Origin: Hyphobacterium sp. CCMP332
GTDB lineage: Bacteria; Bacteroidota; Bacteroidia; Cytophagales; CCMP332
Assembly (NCBI GenBank): GCA_014323545.1
Contig: CP058647.1
Coordinates: 2,458,001-2,522,000 of the forward strand
Direction of reading: 5' to 3'
Length of the DNA: 64,000 bases
Of this stretch, positions 47,118-54,827 are shown piece after piece. The notes beneath the pieces were generated by a model. That model saw nothing but the letters and a program-made list of their open reading frames with translations. It made no database searches and had not been told where the DNA came from. Both the position numbers and the translations under genes were made by a program. The stretch's first letter is position 1. Every line of letters starts with the position of its first letter.

Positions 47118-47897
47118 ATGTATAAAAAACTCAAATACGAAGTAGAAAAGGGGATTGCAAACATAACTCTAAACAGACCTGAAGTATTTAATGCATTTGA
47201 CGATGAATTGAGTTATGAACTTCAATCTGCGCTTAAAGAAAGCGCAAAGAATGATGAAGTTCGAGTACTGGTAATAAGCGGAGAAGGGAAAGCTTTTTGC
47301 TCAGGGCAGGATTTAAAAGCTGTATCAGGTCTTGAAAAGCGATCGTTCAAGGAATCACTAACAAAAAGATATAATCCTATTATCCGTTCAATGCGCAATA
47401 TGCCTAAACCCATTATTGTAAAATTGAATGGTGTGGCCGCAGGGGCAGGTTGTTCTTTAGCATTGGCAGCAGATATAATAATTGCCGCTGAAGAAGCATC
47501 TCTCATAGAGGTTTTTGTCAATATAGGCTTGGTCCTGGACTCGGGATCATCTTTTTTCCTACCGCGCTTGGTAGGTTATTCAAAGGCATTTGAATTGAGT
47601 ACATTAGGCTCCAAAGTAAGGGCTATCGAGGCTAAGCAACTAGGTTTAGTCAATAAAGTAGTAAAGAAAGAAGATTTAGATACTGAAGTTCAAACACTGG
47701 CAGAGCATTATGCAAATGCGCCTACAAAGGCGATTGGTTTGATGAAAAAAATGCTTAATAAATCCTATAATTTTGATTTGGAACAGGCTTTGGAGTATGA
47801 AAAATACTGTCAGGAAATAGCTGGAGGATCAAATGATTATAAAGAAGGCGTCTCAGCATTTCTCGAAAAAAGAAAACCTGATTTTAAAGGCAATTAA
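47118..47897 (+). CDS. Enoyl-CoA hydratase/isomerase, PaaG-like
   Basis: A 259-residue crotonase. The oxyanion-hole segments are AFCSGQDLKAV (about 61-71) and GVAAGAGCSLALAADI (about 104-119), and the Asp in IGLVLDSGSSFFLPRLVG (about 139) matches the catalytic Asp of PaaG-type isomerases. PaaG converts ring-epoxidised phenylacetyl-CoA to its oxepin form and also isomerises cis-3-enoyl-CoAs. No other paa genes are in the window, so a fatty-acid isomerase role is equally possible. Four bp after the PAP2-like gene. Confidence 0.85.
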   Translation: MYKKLKYEVEKGIANITLNRPEVFNAFDDELSYELQSALKESAKNDEVRVLVISGEGKAFCSGQDLKAVSGLEKRSFKESLTKRYNPIIRSMRNMPKPIIVKLNGVAAGAGCSLALAADIIIAAEEASLIEVFVNIGLVLDSGSSFFLPRLVGYSKAFELSTLGSKVRAIEAKQLGLVNKVVKKEDLDTEVQTLAEHYANAPTKAIGLMKKMLNKSYNFDLEQALEYEKYCQEIAGGSNDYKEGVSAFLEKRKPDFKGN

Positions 47898-47935
47898 ACG
47901 ATTAAAATCAGGCTCACAAATTGTTTATTTCAAAA

Positions 47936-48694
47936 TCAGAAGGTAACCACTGTAATTCCAAGGATTACATTGGATAAATTTCCTTCCAGCTTTCCTTTGG
48001 AATCGTTTAATTCGGATTCAAAAAGTTCAGATAAAGCATAATATCCAAAGAAATTCAAGCTTCCAAAACCAATTCTGGCATGAAGCCCATATCGGAAATT
48101 TTCCAGCCCTTTTCTTGATTTGCTCTTAAATTTATAATTGTCTCCGTCCAGTTCATATTTTATTTTAGTTTTTGCATCAATTAGGAAACCTATTTTTCCT
48201 CCGACAGCAAAACGAAAGGACTTTTTTGAAGGTTTTGTCCTGAATCTAAATTCCATTGGAATATCAAAATAGTTTGCATTTAATTTTGATTTTTCTATTC
48301 CAAAAGTCAAAGTATCCGTATTTACTCCGGACTCAAATTCTGATGCGCTTATGACAAAAAGTGTATTGTTAGCACCTGGTGTTACACTAACTTCATTTGA
48401 AAACATGTAATTATCAGTCCCAAGTCCAAAGCCCGGATTAAAGGAAAGTTTTTTAGAACCAAAGAGCCTGAAATCGTACATGTAATAAATATTTGCAGAT
48501 CGACTCTTTAAAAATTCAATATCCATATTGTCAGGAGTGCCCTCTAGAAGCATATTATATCCAAATTCAAACACGAGTGTACCTGGAACTTTATCCTGAT
48601 ACTCAGTAAAATTTGGGTCTGTGACTTCATCTTGAGCAAAAATTGCATTTCCGATAATAATAAGGTATGTACTAAGTAATAATTTGATCTTCAT
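47936..48694 (-). CDS. Outer-membrane beta-barrel protein (PorT-like)
   Basis: 252 residues with a signal peptide (about 1-20, ending AIFAQ). The mature part has alternating amphipathic strands (YFDIPMEFRFRTKP, FRFAVGGKIGFLIDAKTKIKYE) and ends in ILGITVVTF, a typical barrel end. PorT-family barrels include T9SS accessory proteins, but this is too divergent to assign that role. Convergent with the PaaG-like gene and divergent from tRNA-Arg. Confidence 0.75.
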   Translation of the reverse strand: MKIKLLLSTYLIIIGNAIFAQDEVTDPNFTEYQDKVPGTLVFEFGYNMLLEGTPDNMDIEFLKSRSANIYYMYDFRLFGSKKLSFNPGFGLGTDNYMFSNEVSVTPGANNTLFVISASEFESGVNTDTLTFGIEKSKLNANYFDIPMEFRFRTKPSKKSFRFAVGGKIGFLIDAKTKIKYELDGDNYKFKSKSRKGLENFRYGLHARIGFGSLNFFGYYALSELFESELNDSKGKLEGNLSNVILGITVVTF

Positions 48695-48770
48695 AGCATG
48701 TATTTTGCTTTAAAGCTAAAATAAAAAGAAGTAGCGACAAACCTGACTTTTATTCAAGTCTCAATTTATC

Positions 48771-48778
48771 TACTTTTG
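48771..48778 (+). promoter_or_regulatory. Promoter -7 element (TACTTTTG) of tRNA-Arg
   Basis: An exact TAnnTTTG match, 22 bp before the mature tRNA 5' end, leaving a short leader to be removed by RNase P. Confidence 0.65.
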
Positions 48779-48800
48779 CATCACAATTAAACAAAATATT

Positions 48801-48874
48801 GGACCCGTAGCATAACTGGATAGTGCACCTGACTACGGATCAGGAGGTTGGGAGTTCGAATCTCTCCGGGTTCA
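48801..48874 (+). tRNA. tRNA-Arg (anticodon ACG)
   Basis: 74 nt. Acceptor GGACCCG pairs with CGGGTTC (one G-T pair), then discriminator A, with no encoded CCA. D-arm GCATAACTGGATAGTGC, anticodon stem CCTGA/TCAGG around CTACGGA (anticodon ACG, read as inosine for CGN codons), T-loop TTCGAAT. It has its own -7 element and a terminator hairpin, then the 103-bp repeat array. Confidence 0.95.
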
Positions 48875-48905
48875 CGATCAAACAAAAATCCTTAAAATGG
48901 ATGTG

Positions 48906-48932
48906 AAGCGAGCAAATCAAAAGCTCGCTTTT
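48906..48932 (+). terminator. Terminator-like hairpin after tRNA-Arg
   Basis: An 8-bp stem AAGCGAGC/GCTCGCTT with a 9-base loop, followed by four T in total. Its 3' arm (CTCGCTTTTG) is also the left border of the repeat array, and a TCGCTTTTG recurs at the right border (49561-49569). Confidence 0.7.
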
Positions 48933-49569
48933 GTATTTGTAAGCGAACATACATCCATGCTCAAGCATGGAAGGATTTTTATTTGCAGGACTGAACTAAA
49001 AGAGATCGACGCAGTCAATCTCGACTTTATCTTTTGTATTTGTAAGCGAACATACATCCATGCTCAAGCATGGAAGGATTTTTATTTGCAGGACTGAACT
49101 AAAAGAGATCGACGCAGTCAATCTCGACTTTATCTTTTGTATTTGTAAGCGAACATACATCCATGCTCAAGCATGGAAGGATTTTTATTTGCAGGACTGA
49201 ACTAAAAGAGATCGACGCAGTCAATCTCGACTTTATCTTTTGTATTTGTAAGCGAACATACATCCATGCTCAAGCATGGAAGGATTTTTATTTGCAGGAC
49301 TGAACTAAAAGAGATCGACGCAGTCAATCTCGACTTTATCTTTTGTATTTGTAAGCGAACATACATCCATGCTCAAGCATGGAAGGATTTTTATTTGCAG
49401 GACTGAACTAAAAGAGATCGACGCAGTCAATCTCGACTTTATCTTTTGTATTTGTAAACGAACATACGTCCATGCCCAAGAATGGAAGGATTTCTACCCG
49501 CCACGGCGGGTGAATTTGCAGGACTGTACCAAAAGAAATCGAAGTAGTCAATCTCGATCCTCGCTTTTG
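48928..49569 (+). repeat. Tandem array of six 103-bp units
   Basis: Units start at 48941, 49044, 49147, 49250, 49353 and 49456, always 103 bp apart. Units 1-5 look identical. Unit 6 is diverged and carries an extra 18-bp insertion (49496-49513). Each unit contains two stem-loops: TCCATGC-TCAA-GCATGGA, and GAGAT-C-GAC-GCA-GTC-A-ATCTC flanked by AAAA and a T-rich tail, so each unit resembles a small structured RNA with a terminator. Because 103 is not a multiple of three, reading frames across it shift from unit to unit and are not genes. There are no spacers, so it is not CRISPR. It fills the gap between tRNA-Arg and the next gene. Nothing else is seen in 48875-49594. Confidence 0.95.
49496..49513. 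other. 18-bp hairpin insertion in the last repeat unit
   Basis: Relative to units 1-5, unit 6 contains an extra block ACCCGCC-AC-GGCGGGT-GA, a perfect 7-bp GC-rich stem with a 2-base loop, in otherwise alignable sequence. It is similar in kind to the insertions in the tRNA-Ser pseudogene. Confidence 0.7.
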
Positions 49570-49594
49570 ATTTTAAATCTCACTAATTAAATTT

Positions 49595-50485
49595 TTAATT
49601 GTCAAAACGGATTCTGTAAGCTAAAAGAAGATTAATAAAGGGTGCGTTTTTGGATTGCTGAAAGGGACCTTCATTTACTTTATCTTTAGTTCCTTTCCAA
49701 TATTCCTGATATGATCTAAAGGCTGTGTGGCCAAATTCAGCTGACAGTACAATATTCTTTACAGGGTAATAATTAAAATAAAATTTAAACATATAATAAG
49801 CCCAAAACCGGTCACCGTCCCGAATGTAATTATTATTGAAATCGCCATTTAATCTGTAAGTGGTGGTGATGGTTTCGTGGGCAAGACCAAAATGGATTGT
49901 ATTTAATGCTTTGTATTCAAGATTTAGCCCGCGGGGGAGAAGTCCGAAAAAATTTAATTTTTTATTAATTCTCCAGTCCAAGCCCAAAACAGGAACAAAC
50001 AAGTTCCCAAAATTTTCTCGATTGTAATAGAGTCCGAATTTATATCTGAATTTTTCATTTAATTTTTTTGTCGCAATAACAATTGCTCCCATTTGCAGAT
50101 CTTCGGAGCTTATTCCTCTCCAGTCACTCGATATTTTTGGTAAAAACAACAAAAGAAAATTCCATCTATCATTCCATTTTTTACCATAGCCAATTTGTAG
50201 AATTGCTGAATGCAGATCAAATGTATTTAATCGGGTTTTGCTTGTTCTTAATCTTATGCGTTCATAAAATGTACCTACAATAATTGCATCCTCATTTTTT
50301 AGAACAAAAGGCAAAAAAGTACTAATTCTGGTTTGACTGATGCTAAGTGAAGTACTATCATTTTCCAAATAAGGCATACTGGGTGACTCATGCTGTCTTA
50401 TCGAAAAAATGTCAATAAAAGGTTGAGCGATAATTGAATTCTCCAGGAAAAATAGAAAAATAAGCGATACACCGGTACGGATCAT
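49595..50485 (-). CDS. Putative outer-membrane beta-barrel protein
   Basis: 296 residues with a signal peptide (about 1-20, SIIAQ). The mature part is made of amphipathic strands with many aromatic residues (RYKFGLYYNRENFGNLFVPVLGLDWRI, FWAYYMFKFYFNYYP) and ends LLLAYRIRFDN, consistent with an outer-membrane barrel. It may belong to the DUF6268 group, which I cannot confirm. Its stop codon is 25 bp from the repeat array. Confidence 0.7.
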   Translation of the reverse strand: MIRTGVSLIFLFFLENSIIAQPFIDIFSIRQHESPSMPYLENDSTSLSISQTRISTFLPFVLKNEDAIIVGTFYERIRLRTSKTRLNTFDLHSAILQIGYGKKWNDRWNFLLLFLPKISSDWRGISSEDLQMGAIVIATKKLNEKFRYKFGLYYNRENFGNLFVPVLGLDWRINKKLNFFGLLPRGLNLEYKALNTIHFGLAHETITTTYRLNGDFNNNYIRDGDRFWAYYMFKFYFNYYPVKNIVLSAEFGHTAFRSYQEYWKGTKDKVNEGPFQQSKNAPFINLLLAYRIRFDN

Positions 50486-50604
50486 TCTTATTTCTTTTAA
50501 CTACGAATTTATGAAAAATAAAGAATCCAAAAAGAGAACTGTATTTTCCACTAATCAGGTCTTAGAATGCTTTTTTTTTGTTAATTAGTAGAAACAAAAA
50601 AATT

Positions 50605-51252
50605 ATGAAAAAGATATTACTATCAATCACAGTAAGTGTTTTATTTATAACGTATTCAAATGCCCAGTTCTTTTCAGCAGGGTTGAAAGCAGGTGGACAG
50701 GCAGCCGCTGCTGCATTAAGTCCTGATGACGGAATCGAGTATTCAGGTATTTTTGGTTATCATGCAGGTGCCTTTGCTAAATTAAAATCACCGGTGAAAT
50801 TTGGTGGAAAAATTGAAGTACTTTATTCGGCGAGAGGAGGAGATATAATAACACCTGCTATAACTTCCGGACCTTTTCAATCACCAGAAATTACTACTGA
50901 GTTTAGAGCCAGCTATATTGATATTCCATTAATGGCTACATTTAATTTTATTAAGCCATTGGCAATTGAAGTTGGTCCTCAATTTAGTTTCTTGACAAAT
51001 GGTGAGTTTTCTGATGATAACAGTAAAACTGACTATGAACCTGATAATTCGCCTGAAATAGGTTTGGCAGTGGGTTTAGATCTTAATTTACCCAAGAAAT
51101 TAGGACTATATGTTAGATACAATCTAAGTTGGAATTCTCAAACTCAATCGTCTACGGATCCAAATACAAATACAACTATAGAAACAAAAACAGATGTGGC
51201 CCAATCCTGGATACAATTTGGAGTGAAATATAGAATCGTAGAACCGATTTAA
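50605..51252 (+). CDS. PorT-family outer-membrane beta-barrel protein
   Basis: 215 residues from the ATG at 50605 (the longer ORF adds nine residues before the signal peptide). Signal peptide MKKILLSITVSVLFITYSNAQ. The mature protein has an eight-strand-like pattern (SAGLKAGGQAAAA, FGYHAGAFAKLKSP, FRASYIDIPLMATFNF, AIEVGPQFSFL) and ends IQFGVKYRIVEPI. This is the usual PorT/OMP_b-brl family pattern. The specific role is unknown. Followed by a strong terminator and a convergent Sel1 gene. Confidence 0.82.
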   Translation: MKKILLSITVSVLFITYSNAQFFSAGLKAGGQAAAAALSPDDGIEYSGIFGYHAGAFAKLKSPVKFGGKIEVLYSARGGDIITPAITSGPFQSPEITTEFRASYIDIPLMATFNFIKPLAIEVGPQFSFLTNGEFSDDNSKTDYEPDNSPEIGLAVGLDLNLPKKLGLYVRYNLSWNSQTQSSTDPNTNTTIETKTDVAQSWIQFGVKYRIVEPI

Positions 51253-51268
51253 TTTAATAACTTCAATG

Positions 51269-51290
51269 AGCCCTCTTAGGAGGGCTTTTT
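51269..51290 (+). terminator. Rho-independent terminator after the PorT-like gene
   Basis: AGCCCTC-TTAG-GAGGGCT stem-loop followed by a T-run, 17 bp after the stop codon. It touches the end of the convergent Sel1 gene. Confidence 0.88.
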
Positions 51291-52005
51291 AGTTCAAATA
51301 TCTCCAAAGCTCTTTACTATCCCACAAAATTTGAGCTTCTTCTTCACCTTTTTCAAATGCTGATTTAGTCAGAATTGCAGCTTTCTTCCCATCAAAAATG
51401 GTACCATCGGCATTGAGATACATTTTTGCTAATAATAATTGCGCTGGGGCATAATCCTGATCAGAACTTTTTGAACACCATTTAAATGCAATGTTTTTAT
51501 TTTTTTCAGTGCCCTCTCCTTCGTAATAAATCCTGGCAAGAAAATACTGTGCCTTCGCATCTCCTTTTTCTGCACAAATTCTGAATAAATCCAGAGCTTT
51601 GTTTGGATACCTCAGCGTGCCAAAGCCAAAATAATACATTTGAGCTGCTTCCAATGCAGCAGGATAATGCCCCTGACTTGCACTCTTTTCAAAATATTTT
51701 AACGCTAGTTTATCTGTTTCTCTGTTTTTATCTCGATAAATTTCTTTGGCAAATTCATACTGACCTTCTTTCAATCCCTGATCTGCACTCTTCTGAAGCC
51801 AATACCTGCCTTTTGCTTTGTAATCGCCCGTTTTTGAAATGGACAAATAGTGCAATCCCAATAATAATTGAGCACCTTTATCGCCTTGTTTCGCGCTGTT
51901 TTGTGTTATCTCATATCGCTTTCCAACAAGCCGGTGTTGAGAAAAAAGCGAGTATGAAACAATTATTAACAGAAAGAATATACTGAGTTTAATAGGGCTT
52001 ATCAT
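51289..52005 (-). CDS. Exported Sel1-repeat (TPR-like) protein
   Basis: 238 residues with a signal peptide (about 1-23, SLFSQ). Five Sel1-like repeats of about 36 residues follow (GAQLLLGLHYL, ALKYFEKSASQGHYPAALEAAQMYYFGFG, KAQYFLARIYYEGEGTEKN, APAQLLLAKMYLNADG). Sel1 repeats form solenoids that bind other proteins. It is probably a periplasmic adaptor. No neighbour suggests a partner. Confidence 0.85.
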   Translation of the reverse strand: MISPIKLSIFFLLIIVSYSLFSQHRLVGKRYEITQNSAKQGDKGAQLLLGLHYLSISKTGDYKAKGRYWLQKSADQGLKEGQYEFAKEIYRDKNRETDKLALKYFEKSASQGHYPAALEAAQMYYFGFGTLRYPNKALDLFRICAEKGDAKAQYFLARIYYEGEGTEKNKNIAFKWCSKSSDQDYAPAQLLLAKMYLNADGTIFDGKKAAILTKSAFEKGEEEAQILWDSKELWRYLN

Positions 52006-52071
52006 CTTATTGCGATTTATTGTGACATAACAAGAACAATTATTTTGCCAAAACGAGATTAATCTATTTTA

Positions 52072-52108
52072 AACAAAAAAAAGGAGCATAGAACTAGTCT
52101 ACACTCCT
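52072..52108 (-). terminator. Rho-independent terminator of ssb
   Basis: On the minus strand, an 11-bp stem with two wobble pairs (complement of 52082-52092 with 52098-52108) and a five-base loop is followed by eight or more T. It starts about 25 bp after the ssb stop. Confidence 0.75.
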
Positions 52109-52133
52109 CTTTAAAAAACCAAAAATAGGTTAC

Positions 52134-52475
52134 TTAGCTCGCTTTCTTGTTGAGCATTAGAAATTCGTTAACCTGAACTTCAGTAAAATATCGCATTTGG
52201 CCGTCCTTATCTTCATAAGAGCGATGCAATAACTTTCCGTCAAGCGCAATTTCCTTACCTTTTTCAAAGTACTTCTCAACGATTTCGGCTTGCTTGCCCC
52301 ATGCCACTATATTGTGCCATTGAACATCAGTAACTTTCTCACCTTGTTTATTTTTATATGATTCAGAGGTCGCCAAAGAAAATTTAGCAACAACCTTACC
52401 ATTGTCAAGATGTTTTACTTCAGGATCTTTTCCCAGATTCCCGATAAGTTGTACGCGGTTTTTTAAATTGTTCAT
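52134..52475 (-). CDS. ssb: Single-stranded DNA-binding protein
   Basis: 113 residues from the ATG at 52475. The ORF extends 18 codons upstream, but MNNLKNRVQLIGNLGKDPEVK is the usual SSB start. OB-fold with KFSLATSESYKN, WHNIVAWGKQAEIVEKYFEKGKEIALDGKL and the RYFTEVQVNEFLML strand. The acidic C-terminal tail (DDDIPF type) that recruits partner proteins is missing: the protein ends LMLNKKAS. It is therefore likely a second, short SSB rather than the main replicative one. Divergent from a zinc-ribbon gene. Confidence 0.9.
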   Translation of the reverse strand: MNNLKNRVQLIGNLGKDPEVKHLDNGKVVAKFSLATSESYKNKQGEKVTDVQWHNIVAWGKQAEIVEKYFEKGKEIALDGKLLHRSYEDKDGQMRYFTEVQVNEFLMLNKKAS

Positions 52476-52572
52476 AATAATAATATTTATAATTTGTTCA
52501 TGCAGCTGATACAACTCAACTGACCACACAAAGCTGAGGGGTCTTCACGAATTGAGTCGGATAATAACCGTT

Positions 52573-52580
52573 TACTTTCG
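52573..52580 (+). promoter_or_regulatory. Promoter -7-like element (TACTTTCG) of the zinc-ribbon gene
   Basis: Seven of eight match TAnnTTTG. A TTG at 52552-52554 gives a plausible -33 spacing. Its position implies that the ATG at 52609 is the real start, because the longer reading frame begins upstream of the promoter. Confidence 0.5.
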
Positions 52581-52608
52581 TTTCATTTACGATTGTAATC
52601 GTTTAATT

Positions 52609-52971
52609 ATGGAAACTGACAAAAGAAAATGCCGTGAATGTGGTGAACAGCTAAGAGGAAGATCAGATCAAAAGTTTTGCTCTGATCAATGCCGTACAAC
52701 TTATAATAATCAATTGAACCGGGATGTAAGTAATCAGGTTCGAAACGTCAACAATATCTTAAGACGAAACCGAAGAATACTTGAAAACTTAAGTAAGAAT
52801 GAAAAGAAAAGAATACAAAGAGAACTCTTAATCCAGCTTGGCTTTAACTTTTCTTTTCACACGAGCACTTTCACAAACAAGAATGGACAAACCTATTATT
52901 TTTGTTATGAAAGAGGCTATGTTCAATTAAATGAGGAATTCTATTTCATTGTTAGGAATGAAGTTTTTTAG
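52609..52971 (+). CDS. Small zinc-ribbon protein
   Basis: 120 residues from the ATG at 52609. The N-terminus has a four-Cys zinc ribbon, CRECGEQLRGRSDQKFCSDQC (Cys pairs spaced 2 and 4), followed by a basic helical stretch (VRNVNNILRRNRRILENLSKNEKKRIQRELL) and a C-terminal part rich in Tyr and Phe (TYYFCYERGYVQL). It resembles a frequent Bacteroidota family of unknown function, perhaps nucleic-acid binding. It is divergent from ssb with a 133-bp shared upstream region. Confidence 0.75.
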   Translation: METDKRKCRECGEQLRGRSDQKFCSDQCRTTYNNQLNRDVSNQVRNVNNILRRNRRILENLSKNEKKRIQRELLIQLGFNFSFHTSTFTNKNGQTYYFCYERGYVQLNEEFYFIVRNEVF

Positions 52972-53825
52972 ATTTTAATTGTCATTACAGGCCTTTTTGC
53001 GTGATTGACAACGTCTTCGGCTATACTTCCACTCAATAAATGCATGAGTCCTTTTCGTGCATGTGTAGGTATAATTACCATGTCTGCATCGATATCTTCA
53101 GCAAAATAAACAATTCCATCTTCTTCAACGATGTCGGAGTATGTGTTAATCGTGTAGTTATCTATTTCGTATTTTTTGACGAATTCCTCCATCATATGTT
53201 TCATGGTTCTTGTAGAATGAAAATCATTAGGAGTATTAATTCTTACCAAGTGTAATTTTGACCCAAAAAGCTGTTGAATTTGCTTAACTATAGGCATTAC
53301 CTTTGATAAATCTTCATTGAATTCACTGGCAAAAACGATATTTCGTAAGGAAAGGTCAACATCATCTTTAACGGCAATTACCGGAATTGGTGAATGTCTG
53401 ACCAATTTCTCTGCCGTACTACCTACAAGTACTTCACCCAATCCCTGAGCCCCTTGAGTGCCGATGACCATAATGTCCATATCGTGATCTTCGGCTGTGC
53501 CTACAATGCTCTTAAAAACATCACCCATTTCGACATGCGAGTGAAATTTTACATGATCATGCCTTGCTTCTGAAGCCAGCTTGTGAATTTTTTGTTTCAC
53601 CTTACTTACTAAGGATTTTGTAAAAACAATTTCTTCATGCGAACCGGAAGTTTCTATTTGGCCTTCAGCATTAAAACTTCCTTCAGAATAAGAAGCTGAA
53701 GGTGCTTCAATAACATGATAAATATGTACTTCAGCATTACTTTGACTTGCAAGTTCTTCTGCAAACTTGAAAGCATTGTGTGAATGCTTGGAAAAATCCG
53801 TTGGTACTAAAATTCTCTTAATCAT
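52968..53825 (-). CDS. Universal stress protein, two tandem UspA domains
   Basis: 285 residues with two UspA domains. Domain 1 (about 1-145) keeps the ATP-binding pattern GTQGAQGLGEVLVGSTAEKLVRHS followed by PVIAV. Domain 2 (about 150-285) has a degraded version, PTHARKGLMHLLSGSIAEDVVNHAKRPV. Such tandem Usps help survival in stress, oxygen limitation and stasis. Divergent from a second usp gene, with two palindromic sites in the shared 164-bp region. Its stop overlaps the zinc-ribbon gene end by 4 bp. Confidence 0.92.
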   Translation of the reverse strand: MIKRILVPTDFSKHSHNAFKFAEELASQSNAEVHIYHVIEAPSASYSEGSFNAEGQIETSGSHEEIVFTKSLVSKVKQKIHKLASEARHDHVKFHSHVEMGDVFKSIVGTAEDHDMDIMVIGTQGAQGLGEVLVGSTAEKLVRHSPIPVIAVKDDVDLSLRNIVFASEFNEDLSKVMPIVKQIQQLFGSKLHLVRINTPNDFHSTRTMKHMMEEFVKKYEIDNYTINTYSDIVEEDGIVYFAEDIDADMVIIPTHARKGLMHLLSGSIAEDVVNHAKRPVMTIKI

Positions 53826-53904
53826 GATTTTATATTTTTATTAAAATAAAATAGCAACACGCCATTTCAAAACAGAAATTGTAATTTATTAAGATTTTTT
53901 CTGA

Positions 53905-53920
53905 TGATTCATGGCAATCA
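53905..53920. promoter_or_regulatory. CRP/FNR-like palindrome TGATT-N6-AATCA
   Basis: A perfect 5-bp inverted repeat with a 6-base spacer (TGATTCATGGCAATCA) in the divergent region between the two usp genes, 80 bp from the minus-strand usp start. Confidence 0.4.
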
Positions 53921-53926
53921 ATGAAA

Positions 53927-53938
53927 TGATACAGATCA
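53927..53938. promoter_or_regulatory. FNR-type site TGAT-N4-ATCA
   Basis: TGATACAGATCA, within a longer AATGAT-N4-ATCATT repeat. It matches eight of ten positions of TTGAT-N4-ATCAA. Its centre is about 41 bp from a transcription start implied by TACATTAA (53962-53969), which fits class II activation of the plus-strand usp. Confidence 0.5.
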
Positions 53939-53989
53939 TTCTTATTTCAGGATTAATCTAATACATTAAAAAGGCAAAATTTCGAGCAA

Positions 53990-54814
53990 ATGAAAAATAT
54001 AAGTAAAATTTTAGTCCCCGTTGATTTTTCTGAATGTTCAGTTAATGCTTTGGATTACGCATTAAAACTAAGCGAGTACACCGGAGGTATGATATGTGTA
54101 CTTCATGCTTATCACGTACCGTATGCCTTTCCCGAAGCAGGAAATGCCATTAGCGGTGAAACTATTCGAAATATTGAATTAAATGTAGAAGAAGAATTCG
54201 ATGTTCTTAAAGTACAATTCAGTAAGTATATCTCGAAGTTTTGTGCTTTTAAAAAAGTGGCTTCATTTGGAATAGATGCCATTAATGAAGAATTAAAAAA
54301 AGATAAATATGACCTAATTGTCATGGGCACAAAAGGTTCATCCGGTTTGTCAGAAATAATTATTGGCAGTGTGGCTGCAAACGTCATTGAAGAAGCAAAA
54401 GCCCCTGTTATTTGTGTACCTGAAAATGCGGTTTTTGAGAAGATTAACGATATTGCTTTTGCCTGTGATTATGAGGAAGTCAACGAGCCTAAGGAAATTG
54501 ATAGTTTAAAATTCATTGCTAAAAAGTTTAAAGCTCGAATTCATCTGGTCAATGTAAAAGAAAAATCCAAGGCCGGTCATTTTGAAGAAGCCATGTATTT
54601 TGAATCTTTGTTTGCTTCGATTCCTCATACCCATAACACATCAAGATTCCGTGATTTTGAAGCGGGAATTAATGACTTTGTTGAAAGTAATAAAGTTGAA
54701 CTTCTGGCTATTATGCCAAGGAAGAAAAATGTTTTAAAGAAAATATTTGGTTCCAGTCATACAAGAAAAATGGCTTATCATACTAAATTGCCAATGCTTG
54801 CTTTTCACGAATAA
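53990..54814 (+). CDS. Universal stress protein, two UspA domains
   Basis: 274 residues. Domain 1 (about 1-145) carries the nucleotide-binding pattern GTKGSSGLSEIIIGSVAANVIEEAKAPVICV. Domain 2 (about 150-274) is diverged (PRKKNVLKKIFGSSHTRKMAYHTKLPML) and probably does not bind ATP. A paralogue of the divergent usp. The cbb3-assembly genes lie just downstream on the opposite strand, in keeping with a low-oxygen role. Confidence 0.92.
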   Translation: MKNISKILVPVDFSECSVNALDYALKLSEYTGGMICVLHAYHVPYAFPEAGNAISGETIRNIELNVEEEFDVLKVQFSKYISKFCAFKKVASFGIDAINEELKKDKYDLIVMGTKGSSGLSEIIIGSVAANVIEEAKAPVICVPENAVFEKINDIAFACDYEEVNEPKEIDSLKFIAKKFKARIHLVNVKEKSKAGHFEEAMYFESLFASIPHTHNTSRFRDFEAGINDFVESNKVELLAIMPRKKNVLKKIFGSSHTRKMAYHTKLPMLAFHE

Positions 54815-54827
54815 TAAAGTTTGATTA

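Noticed and set aside
48928-49569. CRISPR array
   Set aside because: Units follow each other without variable spacers and no cas gene is present.
48897-49590. Reading frames across the 103-bp repeats
   Set aside because: 103 is not a multiple of three, so the frame changes at every unit, and the sequence is better explained by hairpins than by a protein.
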